In this document: in pieces, positions 33,167-43,189 of the stretch | Layout: each line of letters begins with the position of its first letter | Position numbering within the stretch: the stretch's first letter is position 1 | Source of the DNA: Gemmatimonadaceae bacterium | GTDB taxonomy: Bacteria; Gemmatimonadota; Gemmatimonadetes; Gemmatimonadales; Gemmatimonadaceae | Length of the DNA: 64,000 bases | Assembly (NCBI GenBank): GCA_036496605.1 | Contig: DASXKV010000056.1 | Coordinates: 1 to 64,000, forward strand | Reading direction: 5' to 3' | Program-made: the position numbers and the translations under genes | The notes under the pieces: model-generated | Databases searched by the model: none | What the model saw: the letters and a program-made list of their open reading frames with translations, nothing else | What the model was told of the DNA's origin: nothing

Positions 33167-35488
33167 ATGACAAAGAAACAAGACGCACTCGACTACCACT
33201 CGCGCGGCCGACCCGGAAAAATCGCCGTCGTCCCGACGAAGCCGCTGACGAATCAGCGGGACCTCTCGCTCGCCTACTCGCCTGGTGTCGCCGAGCCCTG
33301 CCTCGAGATCAAGCGCGACGCGGACCTCGCTTACTCGTACACCGCGAAGGGCAACCTCGTCGCCGTCGTCACCAACGGTACCGCCGTCCTCGGCCTCGGC
33401 AATATCGGCGCGCTCGCCGGCAAGCCCGTGATGGAAGGCAAGGGCAATCTCTTCAAGCAATTCGCGGACATCGACGTCTTCGACATCGAAGTCGGTTCGG
33501 AGAACGCGGACGACGTCATCAAGTTTTGTCAGCTGCTCGAGCCAACGGTCGGCGGTATCAATCTCGAGGACATTCGCGCTCCGGATTGTTTCTACATCGA
33601 GGAAACGCTCCGCAAGACGATGCGGATTCCCGTGTTTCACGATGATCAACACGGGACGGCAATCATCTCCGGTGCGGCACTGCTCAACGCGCTCGAGATC
33701 GTCGAGAAAGCGATCGAAGATGTGATCGTCGTTTTCTCGGGTGCAGGAGCCGCGGCCATCTCCACCGCCGAACACTATGTCCGGCTTGGCGTGAAGCGTG
33801 AGCATATACTCATGTGTGACCGGCAGGGCGTGATCTACAAGGGCCGCACCGGCGACATGGATCCGTACAAGGCGCGCTTCCAGGTGCAAACCAGGGCGCG
33901 CACGATCGCCGACGCACTCGAGGGCGCCGACGTCTTCGTCGGATTGTCCGTCGCCGGCGCGGTCACCGGCGAAATGATCGCGAAGATGGCGCCGAAGCCG
34001 ATCGTGTTCGCGTTGGCCAATCCCGTACCGGAAATTCTGCCTGACGAGGTCCGCGCGGTTCGCGACGACGCGATCATTGCCACGGGCCGGAGCGACTACC
34101 CGAACCAGGTCAACAACGTCCTCGGCTTTCCATTCATCTTCCGCGGCGCGCTCGACGTACGCGCGACCGAGATCAACGAGGAGATGAAGATGGCAGCGAC
34201 ACGCGCGCTCGCGTTGCTCGCGAAGCAGGACGTGCCCGACAGCGTCGCATCGCTCTACGGATTGCGCCAAGTACAATTCGGTCCGGATTACCTGATTCCC
34301 TTTCCATTTGACCCGCGTGTCCTGCTCTGGATCGCGCCGGCGGTCGCGTGGGCGGCCGTTGCCAGCGGTGCAGCGAACGACTTCGTCGAGCTCGACGCGT
34401 ACCGCGAACGCCTCGAGGCGCGACTCGGCCGCGCGCGCGGCGTCATGCGCGGCGTGATCAATCGCGCGAGCTCGAATCCGAAGCGCGTCGTGTATCCCGA
34501 AGGTGAGGAGCCGAAGATCATACGAGCCGCTCAGATTGTGGTCGATGAGGGCATTGCCGAGCCCATACTGCTCGGGAACCGTGCCGCCATCGAGCGCGCG
34601 GCGTCGCAGATGAGCATTTCGCTGGACGACATCGTGATCGAGGATCCGTCGAGCTCACCATTGCGCGAAGCGTACGCGCACTTCATGTGGGCGAGGCGTC
34701 AGCGAAAAGGAATGAGCCTCGAAGAGGCTCGCCGTCGTCTCTACAACGGCAATTACTTTGGATCGTGCATGGTCGCTCGGGGCGATGCGGATGCCTTGCT
34801 CTCCGGCGTCAACCTGCACTATCCCGAGACGATCCGGCCAGCACTCGAGGTCGTGGGAGCCCATCCCAAATCGGGTCTCGTGAGCGGCATGTACATGCTC
34901 GTGTTCGAGAAGCACGTGGTATTCTGCGCCGACACGACGGTGAACATCGATCCGACGGCCGAGCAGTTGGCGCAGATCGCATACGCCGCCAGCCGGGTGA
35001 CACGGAACTTCGGGATCGAGCCACGGATTTCAATGCTCTCGTTCTCGAATTTCGGCTCCGTGCGTCACCCCGAGGCAGAGAAAGTGGCCCGAGCAGTTCA
35101 GTTACTGCGGCAGCGCGACCCGTCGTTGATCGTGGATGGAGAGATGCAGGCGGACACGGCTCTCGATACCGAGATTCTTCAGCGCGACTATCCATTCAGC
35201 GCGCTCAAGTCCCAGGCGAACGTCCTGATCTTTCCGAACCTGAGCGCCGGCAACATCGCATACAAGTTGCTGGATCACCTGGGTGGGGCAACGGCGATCG
35301 GACCTATCCTCGTCGGAATGAGCCGCCCCGTGCACGTACTCGAGCGCGGAGCCGATGTCCAGGACATCGTCAACATGACCGCGGTTGCGGTCGTCGACGC
35401 GCAGGGCCGCACACAGCCAGCGGAGCCAGCAGCGGCGCGTACCACGCCGGCGAACGGCATCGCGCCGACAGTCTACTCGAGGTTATGA
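33167..35488 (+). CDS. maeB: NADP-type malic enzyme with C-terminal phosphotransacetylase-like domain
   Basis: Oxidative decarboxylation of malate to pyruvate. The N-terminal 420 residues are a malic enzyme: [11 protein letters not shown], the FHDDQHGTA metal region, [12 protein letters not shown] nucleotide loop, ALANPVPEI. Residues about 430-760 are a Pta-like domain ([24 protein letters not shown]-type end), which in MaeB proteins is regulatory (acetyl-CoA binding) and usually not active. The ATG at 33167 is chosen; the frame continues 6 codons upstream to a TTG. No Shine-Dalgarno is seen, and a TATTGT lies 14 nt before the ATG, so the leader may be very short. The stop overlaps the pckA start. 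Confidence 0.93.
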   Translation: MTKKQDALDYHSRGRPGKIAVVPTKPLTNQRDLSLAYSPGVAEPCLEIKRDADLAYSYTAKGNLVAVVTNGTAVLGLGNIGALAGKPVMEGKGNLFKQFADIDVFDIEVGSENADDVIKFCQLLEPTVGGINLEDIRAPDCFYIEETLRKTMRIPVFHDDQHGTAIISGAALLNALEIVEKAIEDVIVVFSGAGAAAISTAEHYVRLGVKREHILMCDRQGVIYKGRTGDMDPYKARFQVQTRARTIADALEGADVFVGLSVAGAVTGEMIAKMAPKPIVFALANPVPEILPDEVRAVRDDAIIATGRSDYPNQVNNVLGFPFIFRGALDVRATEINEEMKMAATRALALLAKQDVPDSVASLYGLRQVQFGPDYLIPFPFDPRVLLWIAPAVAWAAVASGAANDFVELDAYRERLEARLGRARGVMRGVINRASSNPKRVVYPEGEEPKIIRAAQIVVDEGIAEPILLGNRAAIERAASQMSISLDDIVIEDPSSSPLREAYAHFMWARRQRKGMSLEEARRRLYNGNYFGSCMVARGDADALLSGVNLHYPETIRPALEVVGAHPKSGLVSGMYMLVFEKHVVFCADTTVNIDPTAEQLAQIAYAASRVTRNFGIEPRISMLSFSNFGSVRHPEAEKVARAVQLLRQRDPSLIVDGEMQADTALDTEILQRDYPFSALKSQANVLIFPNLSAGNIAYKLLDHLGGATAIGPILVGMSRPVHVLERGADVQDIVNMTAVAVVDAQGRTQPAEPAAARTTPANGIAPTVYSRL

Positions 35489-37119
35489 CCCATATGGCAA
35501 CACAGACGCAACCGCAGCAGGAAGCAGCAGACATTCAAGGACGAGTCGGGTTGGAGGCCCAGGGACTCGAGCCTAACGGCGAGGTCCATTGGAACCTCGT
35601 TGCCGCGGTGCTGATCCAGAATGCGGCGCGGCGCGCCGAGGGTGATTTCGCCGAAATGGGACCTTTTGTCGCCATTACTTCACCCCACACCGGGCGGTCT
35701 CCGAACGACAAGTTTGTCGTGCGTGAGCCACAGTCGGAACGGGATGTCGACTGGGGCAAGGTGAACCAGCCGATGGCGCCAGAGAAGTTCGAGACACTGC
35801 TCGCCGACGTGCGCGCCTATCTGAATGGTCGCGAGGAGCTCTTCGTTCAGGACCTCTACTGCGGGGCTGATCCGAAGTATCGGCTATCGGTTCGCTATGT
35901 CTCGCCGAGCGCGTGGCACATGGCGTTCGTCCGGAACATGTTCATTCGGCCGAACGTCGCCGAACTGGCCACCTTCGATCCGAACTTCACCGTGCTTCAC
36001 GCGCCGGAGTTCCAGGCCGACCCGACGAAACACGGCACGCGCTCCAGCACGTTCATCATTCTGAATCTCGCAAAGCGGATGATCCTCATTGGCGGCACGC
36101 GCTACGCCGGTGAGTTGAAGAAGGCCATGTTCACCGTGATGAATTACTACCTGCCTAAGCAGGGCGTTCTGTCGATGCACTGCTCGGCAAACGTCGGCAA
36201 GGCGGGAGACTGCGCGCTGTTCTTCGGCCTGTCCGGCACCGGCAAGACGACGTTGTCGGCCGATCCGGAGCGGTCCCTCATCGGCGACGACGAGCATGGA
36301 TGGTCGACCGAAGGAACGTTCAATTTTGAAGGCGGCTGCTACGCGAAGGTGATCAATTTGTCGGCCGACAACGAGCCAGACATTTATCGTACCACGCAAA
36401 TGTTCGGCACGATCCTCGAGAATGTGGTCCTCGATCCAATCACGAGAAAGGTGAAATTCGAGGATCAATCGATCACGGAGAATACCCGCGCATCGTATCC
36501 GCTACACTACATCCCGCATTTCGTACCTAACGGGCGCGCGGGACATCCGAAGAATATCGTCTTCCTCACGGCAGACGCATACGGCGTTCTCCCACCGGTC
36601 GCGAAGCTCACGCGCGATCAGGCGATGTACTACTTCCTCTCTGGCTACACCGCGAAGGTCGCGGGCACGGAGCGTGGGGTGAAGGAACCTCAGGCAACAT
36701 TCTCGTCGTGCTTTGGCGCGGTCTTTCTCGTTTGGCACCCCTGGACGTATGCGGAGATGCTCGGGCGGCTCATCGAGGAACATCATGCCGACGTCTGGCT
36801 CGTCAACACGGGGTGGACGGGCGGCGCGTACGGCGTCGGCACGCGGATGAAGCTCTCGCACACACGGAAAATGGTGCACGCGCTGTTGCGCGGCGATCTC
36901 GCGAGCGCGAAGACGATGGTCGATCCAACGTTCGGGCTTGCCGTCCCAACGGAGATCACCGACGTCCCGAAATCGATCCTGCAACCGCGCCAGACCTGGA
37001 ACGACGGCGCGGCATACGATGCTCAGGCAAAGAAGCTCGCTGGCATGTTCCAGGAGAACTTCAAGAAGTTTGAATCGTTTGTCAGCGAAGCGGTTCGCAG
37101 TGCAGGTCCCCGGGTCTGA
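35485..37119 (+). CDS. pckA: ATP-dependent phosphoenolpyruvate carboxykinase
   Basis: First committed step of gluconeogenesis: oxaloacetate + ATP to PEP + CO2 + ADP. The P-loop FGLSGTGKTTLS, ATP/metal motif IGDDEHGW, HCSANVG and ENTRASYPLHYIP are all clear. This places it in the ATP-using class rather than the GTP class. 544 aa from the ATG at 35485 (ATGA overlap with maeB); an ATG at 35494 is an alternative. The maeB-pckA pair suggests control of flux between C4 acids and C3 compounds during growth on organic acids or acetate. Confidence 0.96.
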   Translation: MTHMATQTQPQQEAADIQGRVGLEAQGLEPNGEVHWNLVAAVLIQNAARRAEGDFAEMGPFVAITSPHTGRSPNDKFVVREPQSERDVDWGKVNQPMAPEKFETLLADVRAYLNGREELFVQDLYCGADPKYRLSVRYVSPSAWHMAFVRNMFIRPNVAELATFDPNFTVLHAPEFQADPTKHGTRSSTFIILNLAKRMILIGGTRYAGELKKAMFTVMNYYLPKQGVLSMHCSANVGKAGDCALFFGLSGTGKTTLSADPERSLIGDDEHGWSTEGTFNFEGGCYAKVINLSADNEPDIYRTTQMFGTILENVVLDPITRKVKFEDQSITENTRASYPLHYIPHFVPNGRAGHPKNIVFLTADAYGVLPPVAKLTRDQAMYYFLSGYTAKVAGTERGVKEPQATFSSCFGAVFLVWHPWTYAEMLGRLIEEHHADVWLVNTGWTGGAYGVGTRMKLSHTRKMVHALLRGDLASAKTMVDPTFGLAVPTEITDVPKSILQPRQTWNDGAAYDAQAKKLAGMFQENFKKFESFVSEAVRSAGPRV

Positions 37120-37131
37120 GCGTTCGGCCCT

Positions 37132-37290
37132 ATGCCAGAATTGGGTTCGTTCATGACAGATCTCGGGAAAGCGGCCGAGCTTGAGGCTCGAGAGGTGTGG
37201 GACGCGAATTGTGCGAAGGGGGCGAATCCAAGCGTGCGCACGAAAGCGATGATCGCGCAAGCCCATGATTGTGAATGGCTGGAGGATTGA
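37132..37290 (+). CDS. possible 52-aa protein after pckA
   Basis: A short open frame, ATG at 37132 to TGA at 37288-37290, gives a mixed-composition peptide (EVWDANCAKGANPSVRTKAM). No ribosome site precedes it, and its third-position GC (about 60% by eye) looks lower than the neighbours. It may simply be noncoding sequence in the pckA-HD gap. It is listed because it is the only plausible frame there. Confidence 0.2.
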   Translation: MPELGSFMTDLGKAAELEAREVWDANCAKGANPSVRTKAMIAQAHDCEWLED

Positions 37291-37485
37291 GAACCTCGCG
37301 CCCGGTTCGTCGCCTTCACCAAGAAGGATCTCGCGAGAGGAGTGCCCGCTCGACAGCGCTGCAAGGCCAGTCGATTGGATTCGCTTCAGATTGGCGTCAT
37401 TGGCGTCCAAAGATCTTGATCTCTTTTCGCCGCACCGCCGGCGCGGAATGTGTGCGACCTCGGTTTACGCTCTGAATTTTGATTT
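37291..37485. other. noncoding gap before HD gene
   Basis: No convincing gene on either strand. The last 40 bases are AT-richer (GTTTACGCTCTGAATTTTGATTT) and probably carry the promoter of the HD-domain gene, but no -35/-10 pair is good enough to name. Confidence 0.4.
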
Positions 37486-38802
37486 ATGCACCAAAGCCGC
37501 TCGCTGATGGCGCGTGAGATGCCCGAGCGACAAATGGAGATCATCCGCGATCCGTTGTGGAACAATATCGCCGTCGACACGTTGGCGATGCGACTCGTCG
37601 ATACGCCGGCATTCCAGCGTCTCCGCTACGTGCGTCAGTTGGGCCTCGCGTTTCTCGTCTATCCCGGCGCCACGCACACCCGATTCGAGCACGCGCTCGG
37701 CACATATCATCTCGCTCGACGCGCGCTGGCGCTCCTCGATGAGCGAGGCGCCCTCGCGGGCATCTCGAAGGTCGATTGCTCCACCGTCCGCGTCGCCGCG
37801 CTGTTGCACGACATCGGTCACTATCCCTTCTCCCATGCGCTCGAGGAGATCGGCGCGCTGCATCACGAGGAGGTTGCGCGGCCGCTGATCACGAGCGGCG
37901 CCGTTGCCGACGCGCTGAGCGGCGCGATGAGTGACGACACCCCCGATCAGATCATGGCGCTCATTCGCGGCGCCAGCGCGAGTCCCTTGCAGCGTCTCAT
38001 CTCGGGCTCACTCGATCTCGACAAGCTCGATTACCTGCGACGCGATGCCTTTATGTGCGGCGTGCCATACGGCGAGATCGACGTCGATCGTCTCTTGAAT
38101 TCACTCACGGTGGTGCAGGCAGACGACGGCGCGGAGATCGGCATCGTCGAGAAGGGGCTCTCGGCACTCGAATCGCTGCTCTTCGCCCGGTACCAGATGT
38201 ACCGCAATGTGTACTGGCATCACGCGGTGCGAAGCGCGACGGCGATGTACAAGCGCCTCGTCGAAGATGCCGTGAACGCCGGCTCGCTCGACGCGGCGAC
38301 CCTGGCCGGCTTCACCGATGAGGGTTTGCTACACGATCTGGCACGGCGAGCACCGAGCCCGTTGCTCGTCGCCTTGCGTGAGCGCCGGCTCTTCAAACGC
38401 GCCTTCCAGTGTCCCGCCGGCGACCTGGCGCCCGAGGCAGCCGAGTGGATCGCGGATGATCGAACGCTCACTCGGCGCGTCGAGGATGCGGTTGCCGCAG
38501 AGCTCGGGCTGAACCGGGGGGAGCTCCTGCTCGACTATCCCACCAAGACACAGATGCTGGGTCTGGACATCCCGGTGCAACGGCGCAACGGCGACGTATT
38601 TCGCCTCACGACGCACGGCGAAGGGGCGATCAACCTGCCGAAGCTTGCCGAGGAATTCTATCGGTCCGCGCGATGGTTACGCGTGTTCACCCGTCGTCCC
38701 GTTCAACTGCGTCGCGACCAGGTCCTCGGAATAGTCACGCGCTCGCGTGACGACGTGTGTTCATCTCTCGATCACGGTCGATCGCTACTCCTGTCATCCT
38801 GA
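37486..38802 (+). CDS. HD-domain phosphohydrolase (dNTPase/SAMHD1-like)
   Basis: HD hydrolase, 438 aa. Metal-binding pattern: THTRFEHALG (first His), LLHDIGHYPFSHALE (HD), and the later Asp in SGSLDLDKLDYLRRDA. This matches the YpgQ/SAMHD1 relatives that hydrolyse phosphate esters such as dNTPs. Start 37486 is the first ATG; other ATGs at 37507 and 37519 are possible, and none has a good ribosome site. The last three codons and the stop lie in a 13-bp palindrome, so the C-terminus seems to have been set by that element. It is convergent with the serine hydrolase. Confidence 0.85.
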   Translation: MHQSRSLMAREMPERQMEIIRDPLWNNIAVDTLAMRLVDTPAFQRLRYVRQLGLAFLVYPGATHTRFEHALGTYHLARRALALLDERGALAGISKVDCSTVRVAALLHDIGHYPFSHALEEIGALHHEEVARPLITSGAVADALSGAMSDDTPDQIMALIRGASASPLQRLISGSLDLDKLDYLRRDAFMCGVPYGEIDVDRLLNSLTVVQADDGAEIGIVEKGLSALESLLFARYQMYRNVYWHHAVRSATAMYKRLVEDAVNAGSLDAATLAGFTDEGLLHDLARRAPSPLLVALRERRLFKRAFQCPAGDLAPEAAEWIADDRTLTRRVEDAVAAELGLNRGELLLDYPTKTQMLGLDIPVQRRNGDVFRLTTHGEGAINLPKLAEEFYRSARWLRVFTRRPVQLRRDQVLGIVTRSRDDVCSSLDHGRSLLLSS

Positions 38803-38825
38803 GGAGCCCTTCGCTCCTCAGGATG
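38795..38825. terminator. 13-bp palindrome between convergent genes
   Basis: CATCCTGAGGAGC (38795-38807) pairs perfectly with 38813-38825 around a CCTTC loop. It contains the HD gene's TGA stop and lies 11 bp before the serine-hydrolase stop on the other strand. TCATCCTGAGGAGC is a widespread repeat-like word in GC-rich genomes (recalled, not checked). It probably acts as a bidirectional terminator; no T-run is visible. Confidence 0.6.
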
Positions 38826-38836
38826 ATGGAGACGGC

Positions 38837-40663
38837 CTAACGCTTCGGCGCAAAAGTCAAGGTCGGTCGCGGCGATGGCTGGATGAGCTTTAATGATTTG
38901 ACGCCGCCATTGGCCATCTCGTACTCGACGAAGAATCCCGCCGGCACATTGTTCCCCGTCATGCGGAATCGCGTCGGCGAGTCTGCGAGAAGGGTGTACA
39001 CCGGCTGACCCGGCACCGTCAGCTTCAACTCGCCGTCGTACGTCACGTCAATCGCGAGCGCCGGCGTCTCGGAGACGAACTTCCCCGTGAGCCTGCCGGC
39101 CTCGTTCGCCGCAAGTACGATCTTCCGCGACGTGTCGGCGGCCTCGGGACGGCGGCTGAAAGTACCGATCCCCTCGAAGTCGACGCTCTTGACCTTGCCG
39201 TCAGCGCCTAACGCGAACGTCACGAAGCTGGGACCCACCGCACGGTTGGTCCACTTTGCGCGGAACGTGTCGTAGTGCCAGTGCTCGAGCTCTCCGTCGA
39301 ATGCCGTGCCATACGACATCTTGAGCACGCCATTCGCGAACCGAACGTTCGCGTCGCCGTACATGCTGTCGCTGTACACACCGACGTACTGGTCGAGCGA
39401 GAGTGACGGTTTGGTGTTCACCGCGCGCTGAGCGAGACGCTTTTGTTCGGCCTCCTTGGCTTGCGCACGCAACTTATCGTACTGCTTGAGGAATTCACCG
39501 TTCCAGTCACGTGCCGGCTCGCTGAGCAGTGCGTCGAACATGCGGTACATCGCAATCGCCGGCACCGGCGACCCATTCGCGTTCGTGAGGATCACCATGC
39601 CCAGCTTCTCCTCCGGCATCAGCGCGACCATCGCGCTCATTCCATCGATGTTGCCGCCGTGCTGATCGAGCTCGCGTCCTCGATAATCCTGGAGGAACCA
39701 GCCCATCCCGTACGCCTCGAGATGCGTGTACGGATTGATCTGCTTCGAGTCCGCGCCGACGGGGATCGTCATCTGTGACGTGTGCGTCTCGCCGAGCGCG
39801 GACGGGCTGACGAGCGACTTGCCGTTGACGCTGCCTTGCGCGAGCTGAAAGCGAACCCACTTGATCATGTCCGCCACGTTCGAGTTGATCGCGCCAGCCG
39901 GTCCAATATTGTCGATGTTGTGCCACGGCACGACGATCAACGTGTCGTTGACCTCGACGTGCGGCGTCGCGACGTTCGTCTTGCCGGCAAGGTCGCGGAC
40001 CGACGTGTTGCTCTCCGTCATGCCTAACGGCATGAAGATCCGCTCGCGCACCAGCTCGTCCCACGATTTGCCGGCGGCGTGCGCGACGGCCTGTCCGGCG
40101 GCCAGGTACATGATGTTCTGGTAGCCGAAGTGGGAACGAACGCTCCAGGTCGGCTTCAGGAAACGCACCCGGCGCAGGATCTCGTCGCGATCGTAATCCG
40201 TGGCGTACCACATCAAGTCGCCGCGCTCGAGGCCACTCCGGTGCGTGAGCAGATCGCGCAGCGTGAGCTCGCGCGTGACGTACGGATCGAAGAGCTGCAA
40301 GCCGGGCAGGTACTTCGTCGCGGCATCGTCCCAGTGCATCTTGCCCTGATCGACCATCATGGCGGCGAGCGTCGCGGTGAACGCCTTCGAGCTCGACCCG
40401 ATCGCGAAGAGCGTATGCTCATCCACCGGCTGTGTCGTTCCCATCGTGCGCGTGCCGTAACCCTTCATCAGCACGATCGAGTCGTTCCTGACGACCGCGA
40501 TCGCGAGGCCTGGCACGTTCCAGTCCTGCATCGCCTTTGCGATGTACTGGTCGAATCCCGCGAGCGAGGGCTTCGGGGCAGGTTTTTGTGCGAGTGCCGG
40601 CGTGACACACGTCAGCGCGGCAAGGGCGAAGGCCGTGCGCAGTGCAGAGCGACGCATTTGCAT
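38837..40663 (-). CDS. secreted serine hydrolase of the beta-lactamase/class C family
   Basis: Exported penicillin-binding-protein-like hydrolase. Start 40663 is chosen because GAGG lies 6 nt upstream; it gives a signal peptide (FALAALTCVTPALAQ). The catalytic SxxK is GSSSKAFTA (about residue 90). The YxN motif is YQN (about 179), and HGG takes the place of the KTG motif (HGGNIDGM, about 335). The N-terminal 370 residues are the hydrolase fold. The C-terminal 200 residues are a beta-rich DUF3471-type region (YVGVYSDSMYG). Substrate unknown: peptides, peptidoglycan or esters. The TAG stop is within GCCTAACG. Monocistronic. Confidence 0.9.
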   Translation of the reverse strand: MQMRRSALRTAFALAALTCVTPALAQKPAPKPSLAGFDQYIAKAMQDWNVPGLAIAVVRNDSIVLMKGYGTRTMGTTQPVDEHTLFAIGSSSKAFTATLAAMMVDQGKMHWDDAATKYLPGLQLFDPYVTRELTLRDLLTHRSGLERGDLMWYATDYDRDEILRRVRFLKPTWSVRSHFGYQNIMYLAAGQAVAHAAGKSWDELVRERIFMPLGMTESNTSVRDLAGKTNVATPHVEVNDTLIVVPWHNIDNIGPAGAINSNVADMIKWVRFQLAQGSVNGKSLVSPSALGETHTSQMTIPVGADSKQINPYTHLEAYGMGWFLQDYRGRELDQHGGNIDGMSAMVALMPEEKLGMVILTNANGSPVPAIAMYRMFDALLSEPARDWNGEFLKQYDKLRAQAKEAEQKRLAQRAVNTKPSLSLDQYVGVYSDSMYGDANVRFANGVLKMSYGTAFDGELEHWHYDTFRAKWTNRAVGPSFVTFALGADGKVKSVDFEGIGTFSRRPEAADTSRKIVLAANEAGRLTGKFVSETPALAIDVTYDGELKLTVPGQPVYTLLADSPTRFRMTGNNVPAGFFVEYEMANGGVKSLKLIQPSPRPTLTFAPKR

Positions 40664-40738
40664 TGGGGACCTCGGGAGGGGAATCGAACGCAGCGCGGCC
40701 AATATCGCGCTTCGCACGGCGACGCGAAAGCTACCTTC

Positions 40739-40927
40739 CTAGCGCGCTTCCTGTTCCAGCGGCCGTTCGCGTCCTCTCGCTTCAGCGAGCTTGCGGGCGA
40801 TGCCGCGATAGAACGCCGCGTCGTCGCGCCGGCCTTCCTCGTCGAGACTCAGGGCGGCGCGCTCGAGCGCGTAGAGAATGTTTCCAAGGTACAGCGCGGC
40901 AATGCTCGCGACCGTCTCGTCCGTCAT
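40739..40927 (-). CDS. 62-aa protein coupled to PP2C phosphatase
   Basis: Small helical protein with no family assigned. The ATG overlaps the phosphatase stop (ATGA), so it is expected to be translated together with it. The sequence has a hydrophobic N-terminal half (ASIAALYLGNILYALERAAL) and a strongly charged C-terminal half. It has no signal and no cysteines. Co-translation suggests an accessory of the PP2C/FHA unit; that is inference. Confidence 0.65.
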   Translation of the reverse strand: MTDETVASIAALYLGNILYALERAALSLDEEGRRDDAAFYRGIARKLAEARGRERPLEQEAR

Positions 40928-41724
40928 GACACCCGCGGCTGGGTGGCCATCGGCCCAGTCGGCGTATCAGTGCGCGCGCCATCGACGTCGGTAATCTCGA
41001 CGACGATCGCCGTTATGTTGTCGAGTCCACCGCGGCCGTTCGCCTCGGAGATCAATGCGTGCACCTTGCGATCCGGTGTTGCCCGCGAGATGAGCAGTGT
41101 CTGAAGACGGCGATCGTCCACCATTCCGGTGAGGCCGTCGCTCGCGACGAGGAACACGTCGCCGAGCTTTACCTCACCGCGGTACACGTCGGGTTCCACC
41201 TCGGGGCTCGCGCCGACGCAGCGCGTGATCACGTTGCTGTACGGGTGATAGCGCGCCTGCTCCGGCGTGAGGAACCCGGCGTCGACCTGCTCCTGTACGT
41301 ACGAGTGATCCTTCGTGAGCTGGATGAGGGCTCCATCGCGAAGGAGGTAGACGCGCGAGTCGCCAACCTGGCCGATGAGATACCGGCGTCCGGCGATGAG
41401 CAGCACGGACACCGTCGTACCCATCCCCTGCTTGTCGACCTCCGTCAGCGTTCGGTCATGGATCTTCCGATTCGCGTTCTTGAGAGCATCGGTGATCAGC
41501 CGATCGACACCATTGGTCTCGAGATCGCGAATTTCAAGGAGATCCCGCCGCACGATTTGTACGGCCATTTCGCTCGCGACCTCGCCCGCAGCGTGGCCGC
41601 CCATGCCATCCGCAACGATGAAGAGGCCGCGCTTGTCGTCCGTCTCCGCCGCGAAATTGTCTTCGTTGCCGGAGCGGATCATCCCGACATCGGTCCGAGC
41701 AGCGTGAAGCAGACGCACTATCAA
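40924..41724 (-). CDS. PP2C-family Ser/Thr protein phosphatase (Stp1-like)
   Basis: Mn/Mg-dependent phosphatase that reverses Ser/Thr kinase signalling. Metal ligands are seen in GNEDNF (Asp about 22), VADGMGGHAAG (Asp about 39), ASDGLTGM and GGLDNITAI. The length of 266 aa is that of the soluble StP type, and there is no membrane segment. The gene starts 4 nt after the triple-FHA gene stop and overlaps the 62-aa gene. The phosphatase, FHA protein and the kinase at 51035 could form one pathway although they are not adjacent. Confidence 0.93.
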   Translation of the reverse strand: MIVRLLHAARTDVGMIRSGNEDNFAAETDDKRGLFIVADGMGGHAAGEVASEMAVQIVRRDLLEIRDLETNGVDRLITDALKNANRKIHDRTLTEVDKQGMGTTVSVLLIAGRRYLIGQVGDSRVYLLRDGALIQLTKDHSYVQEQVDAGFLTPEQARYHPYSNVITRCVGASPEVEPDVYRGEVKLGDVFLVASDGLTGMVDDRRLQTLLISRATPDRKVHALISEANGRGGLDNITAIVVEITDVDGARTDTPTGPMATQPRVS

Positions 41725-41728
41725 CTCG

Positions 41729-43189
41729 TCAGCTCTTCAAGAGGTAGAAAGCAACAGCGACGGCGGCGATCACGATGATAACCCACTTCCACGCGAAACC
41801 TCCACCTGTCGCACGCTCGGGCGCCGCGACAGGCGCTGGCTTCGCCGGCGCGGTCGCTCGCGGTTGACGCGGTGGGATCTTGCTCCGATCGATCGGCGTC
41901 GACGCAATCGCGCGCGTGCTCTTCGCGGCCGGCACCGGCACATCGGCGGCCCGGAACGTCAGCTTCACTCCGCCAAAGCGTACATCCGGCGCACCGTCGA
42001 GCCGCCGCTCGTGCGTGAGTCGCGAGCCACCCACATATGTACCATTCGTCGAGCTCAGATCGATGAGATACCAACCATCCTCTCGACGCTGCAGCTTCGC
42101 GTGGATATCCGACACGCTGTCGTCGTCGATGACGACGTCGTTGTGCGTGCCCCGACCGACGTGCGCGAGCGGCACGCGCACCTCAAAGCGCTTCCCGCGT
42201 GACACGCCCTCGTTGATGACCTCGAGGATGGCCAGCACCGGTCGAGAATCGGCAGCTGCCGGCGCTGCCAGCCCTGCCGGTGACGGCTGTGCGGCAGCAG
42301 CAGCCGGCGCGGGCTCGGGCGCGGGTGCATCGGGCACCGCGGAAACACGAAGCGTCGTGTCGGCGGGCGCTGCGGGCGCGACGGATGGCATCGGCCCCGC
42401 GGTGTCGTCGCTCGTCGACGATGGTTGCTTCGGACGCTCTGCACGTGCGCTCGTGGCAACTGGAGCGGGAGAAGCGGGCGCTTGCGAAGTCAGAGGCGTC
42501 GCCCCGGCCGGCATCGTCGCTGCCGGCATCGTTCCGGAAATGATCACGTCCGCGTAAAAACGAAATTCCTCGCCGCCAACGCGAACCACGTCCGATCGAT
42601 TGAGCACTTGCGACTGCAGAACGCGTACGCCATTCACGTGCACGCCGTTCGTGCTGTGATCATGCAACAGATATCCGCGCTCGGACGGAACGATTTCGGC
42701 GTGCCGTCGCGAGACTTCGTTCTGCGCGACGACGACATCGGAGCTTGCGTCCCGCCCAATCGTGATCCCGCGCTCGGGCACGAGATACTCCTTTCCGTCG
42801 ACGAGTGACACGAGACGTCCACCGGAGCCGATCGTCGCACGAGGCGCGCCGGGACGCTTTTCGAGGATGGACCGCACCTCGCTTTGCATCACGTGACGCG
42901 TTGTCCCGCCCTTGGTATCCTCCGCATAAAACAGCTCGCGCCCAGCGACCTCGATCTTGTCGCCGTGCATCAAGGGCGTGGGCTCGGCGCCGAGCGGAAC
43001 ACCGTTCACTTTCACGGCGGCATCGCCACTGCGCTGGATCACCGACTGACCCTCGGCGAGGTCGATCACCGCCTGCGTCCCAATGCGTTCATCGTCTGAG
43101 ACCCGAATGTCGACGTCGGCACCGCCACCGAGTCGCGTCTTACCAGGCCCGAGCGTGTGTTGACTGTCATTGATTCGGAGGACCGGCAT
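41729..43189 (-). CDS. triple FHA-domain protein with C-terminal membrane anchor
   Basis: Phosphothreonine-reading protein. FHA1 (about 5-90) lacks the usual Arg/Ser/His and looks degenerate (GGGADVDI, RIGTQAVI). FHA2 (about 110-205) is canonical: IGRDASSDVV, SRRHAEI, TNGVHVNG. FHA3 (about 320-425) is also canonical: VGRGTHNDVV, SDIHAKL, SSTNGTYVGG. An Ala/Pro linker separates 2 and 3. A single helix (about 465-483) ends the chain, so the FHA domains face the cytoplasm as a tail-anchored protein. It is followed by the PP2C gene at 4 nt and coupled to it by direction. Confidence 0.88.
   Translation of the reverse strand: MPVLRINDSQHTLGPGKTRLGGGADVDIRVSDDERIGTQAVIDLAEGQSVIQRSGDAAVKVNGVPLGAEPTPLMHGDKIEVAGRELFYAEDTKGGTTRHVMQSEVRSILEKRPGAPRATIGSGGRLVSLVDGKEYLVPERGITIGRDASSDVVVAQNEVSRRHAEIVPSERGYLLHDHSTNGVHVNGVRVLQSQVLNRSDVVRVGGEEFRFYADVIISGTMPAATMPAGATPLTSQAPASPAPVATSARAERPKQPSSTSDDTAGPMPSVAPAAPADTTLRVSAVPDAPAPEPAPAAAAAQPSPAGLAAPAAADSRPVLAILEVINEGVSRGKRFEVRVPLAHVGRGTHNDVVIDDDSVSDIHAKLQRREDGWYLIDLSSTNGTYVGGSRLTHERRLDGAPDVRFGGVKLTFRAADVPVPAAKSTRAIASTPIDRSKIPPRQPRATAPAKPAPVAAPERATGGGFAWKWVIIVIAAVAVAFYLLKS

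Noticed and set aside
34500-35400. Active phosphotransacetylase
   Set aside because: It is the C-terminal part of MaeB, where the Pta-like domain is normally regulatory.
34687-35484. Long upstream extension of the pckA frame
   Set aside because: It overlaps the end of maeB out of frame. The composition is Arg/Ser/Gly-rich noise and the true PckA N-terminus begins at 35485 or 35494.
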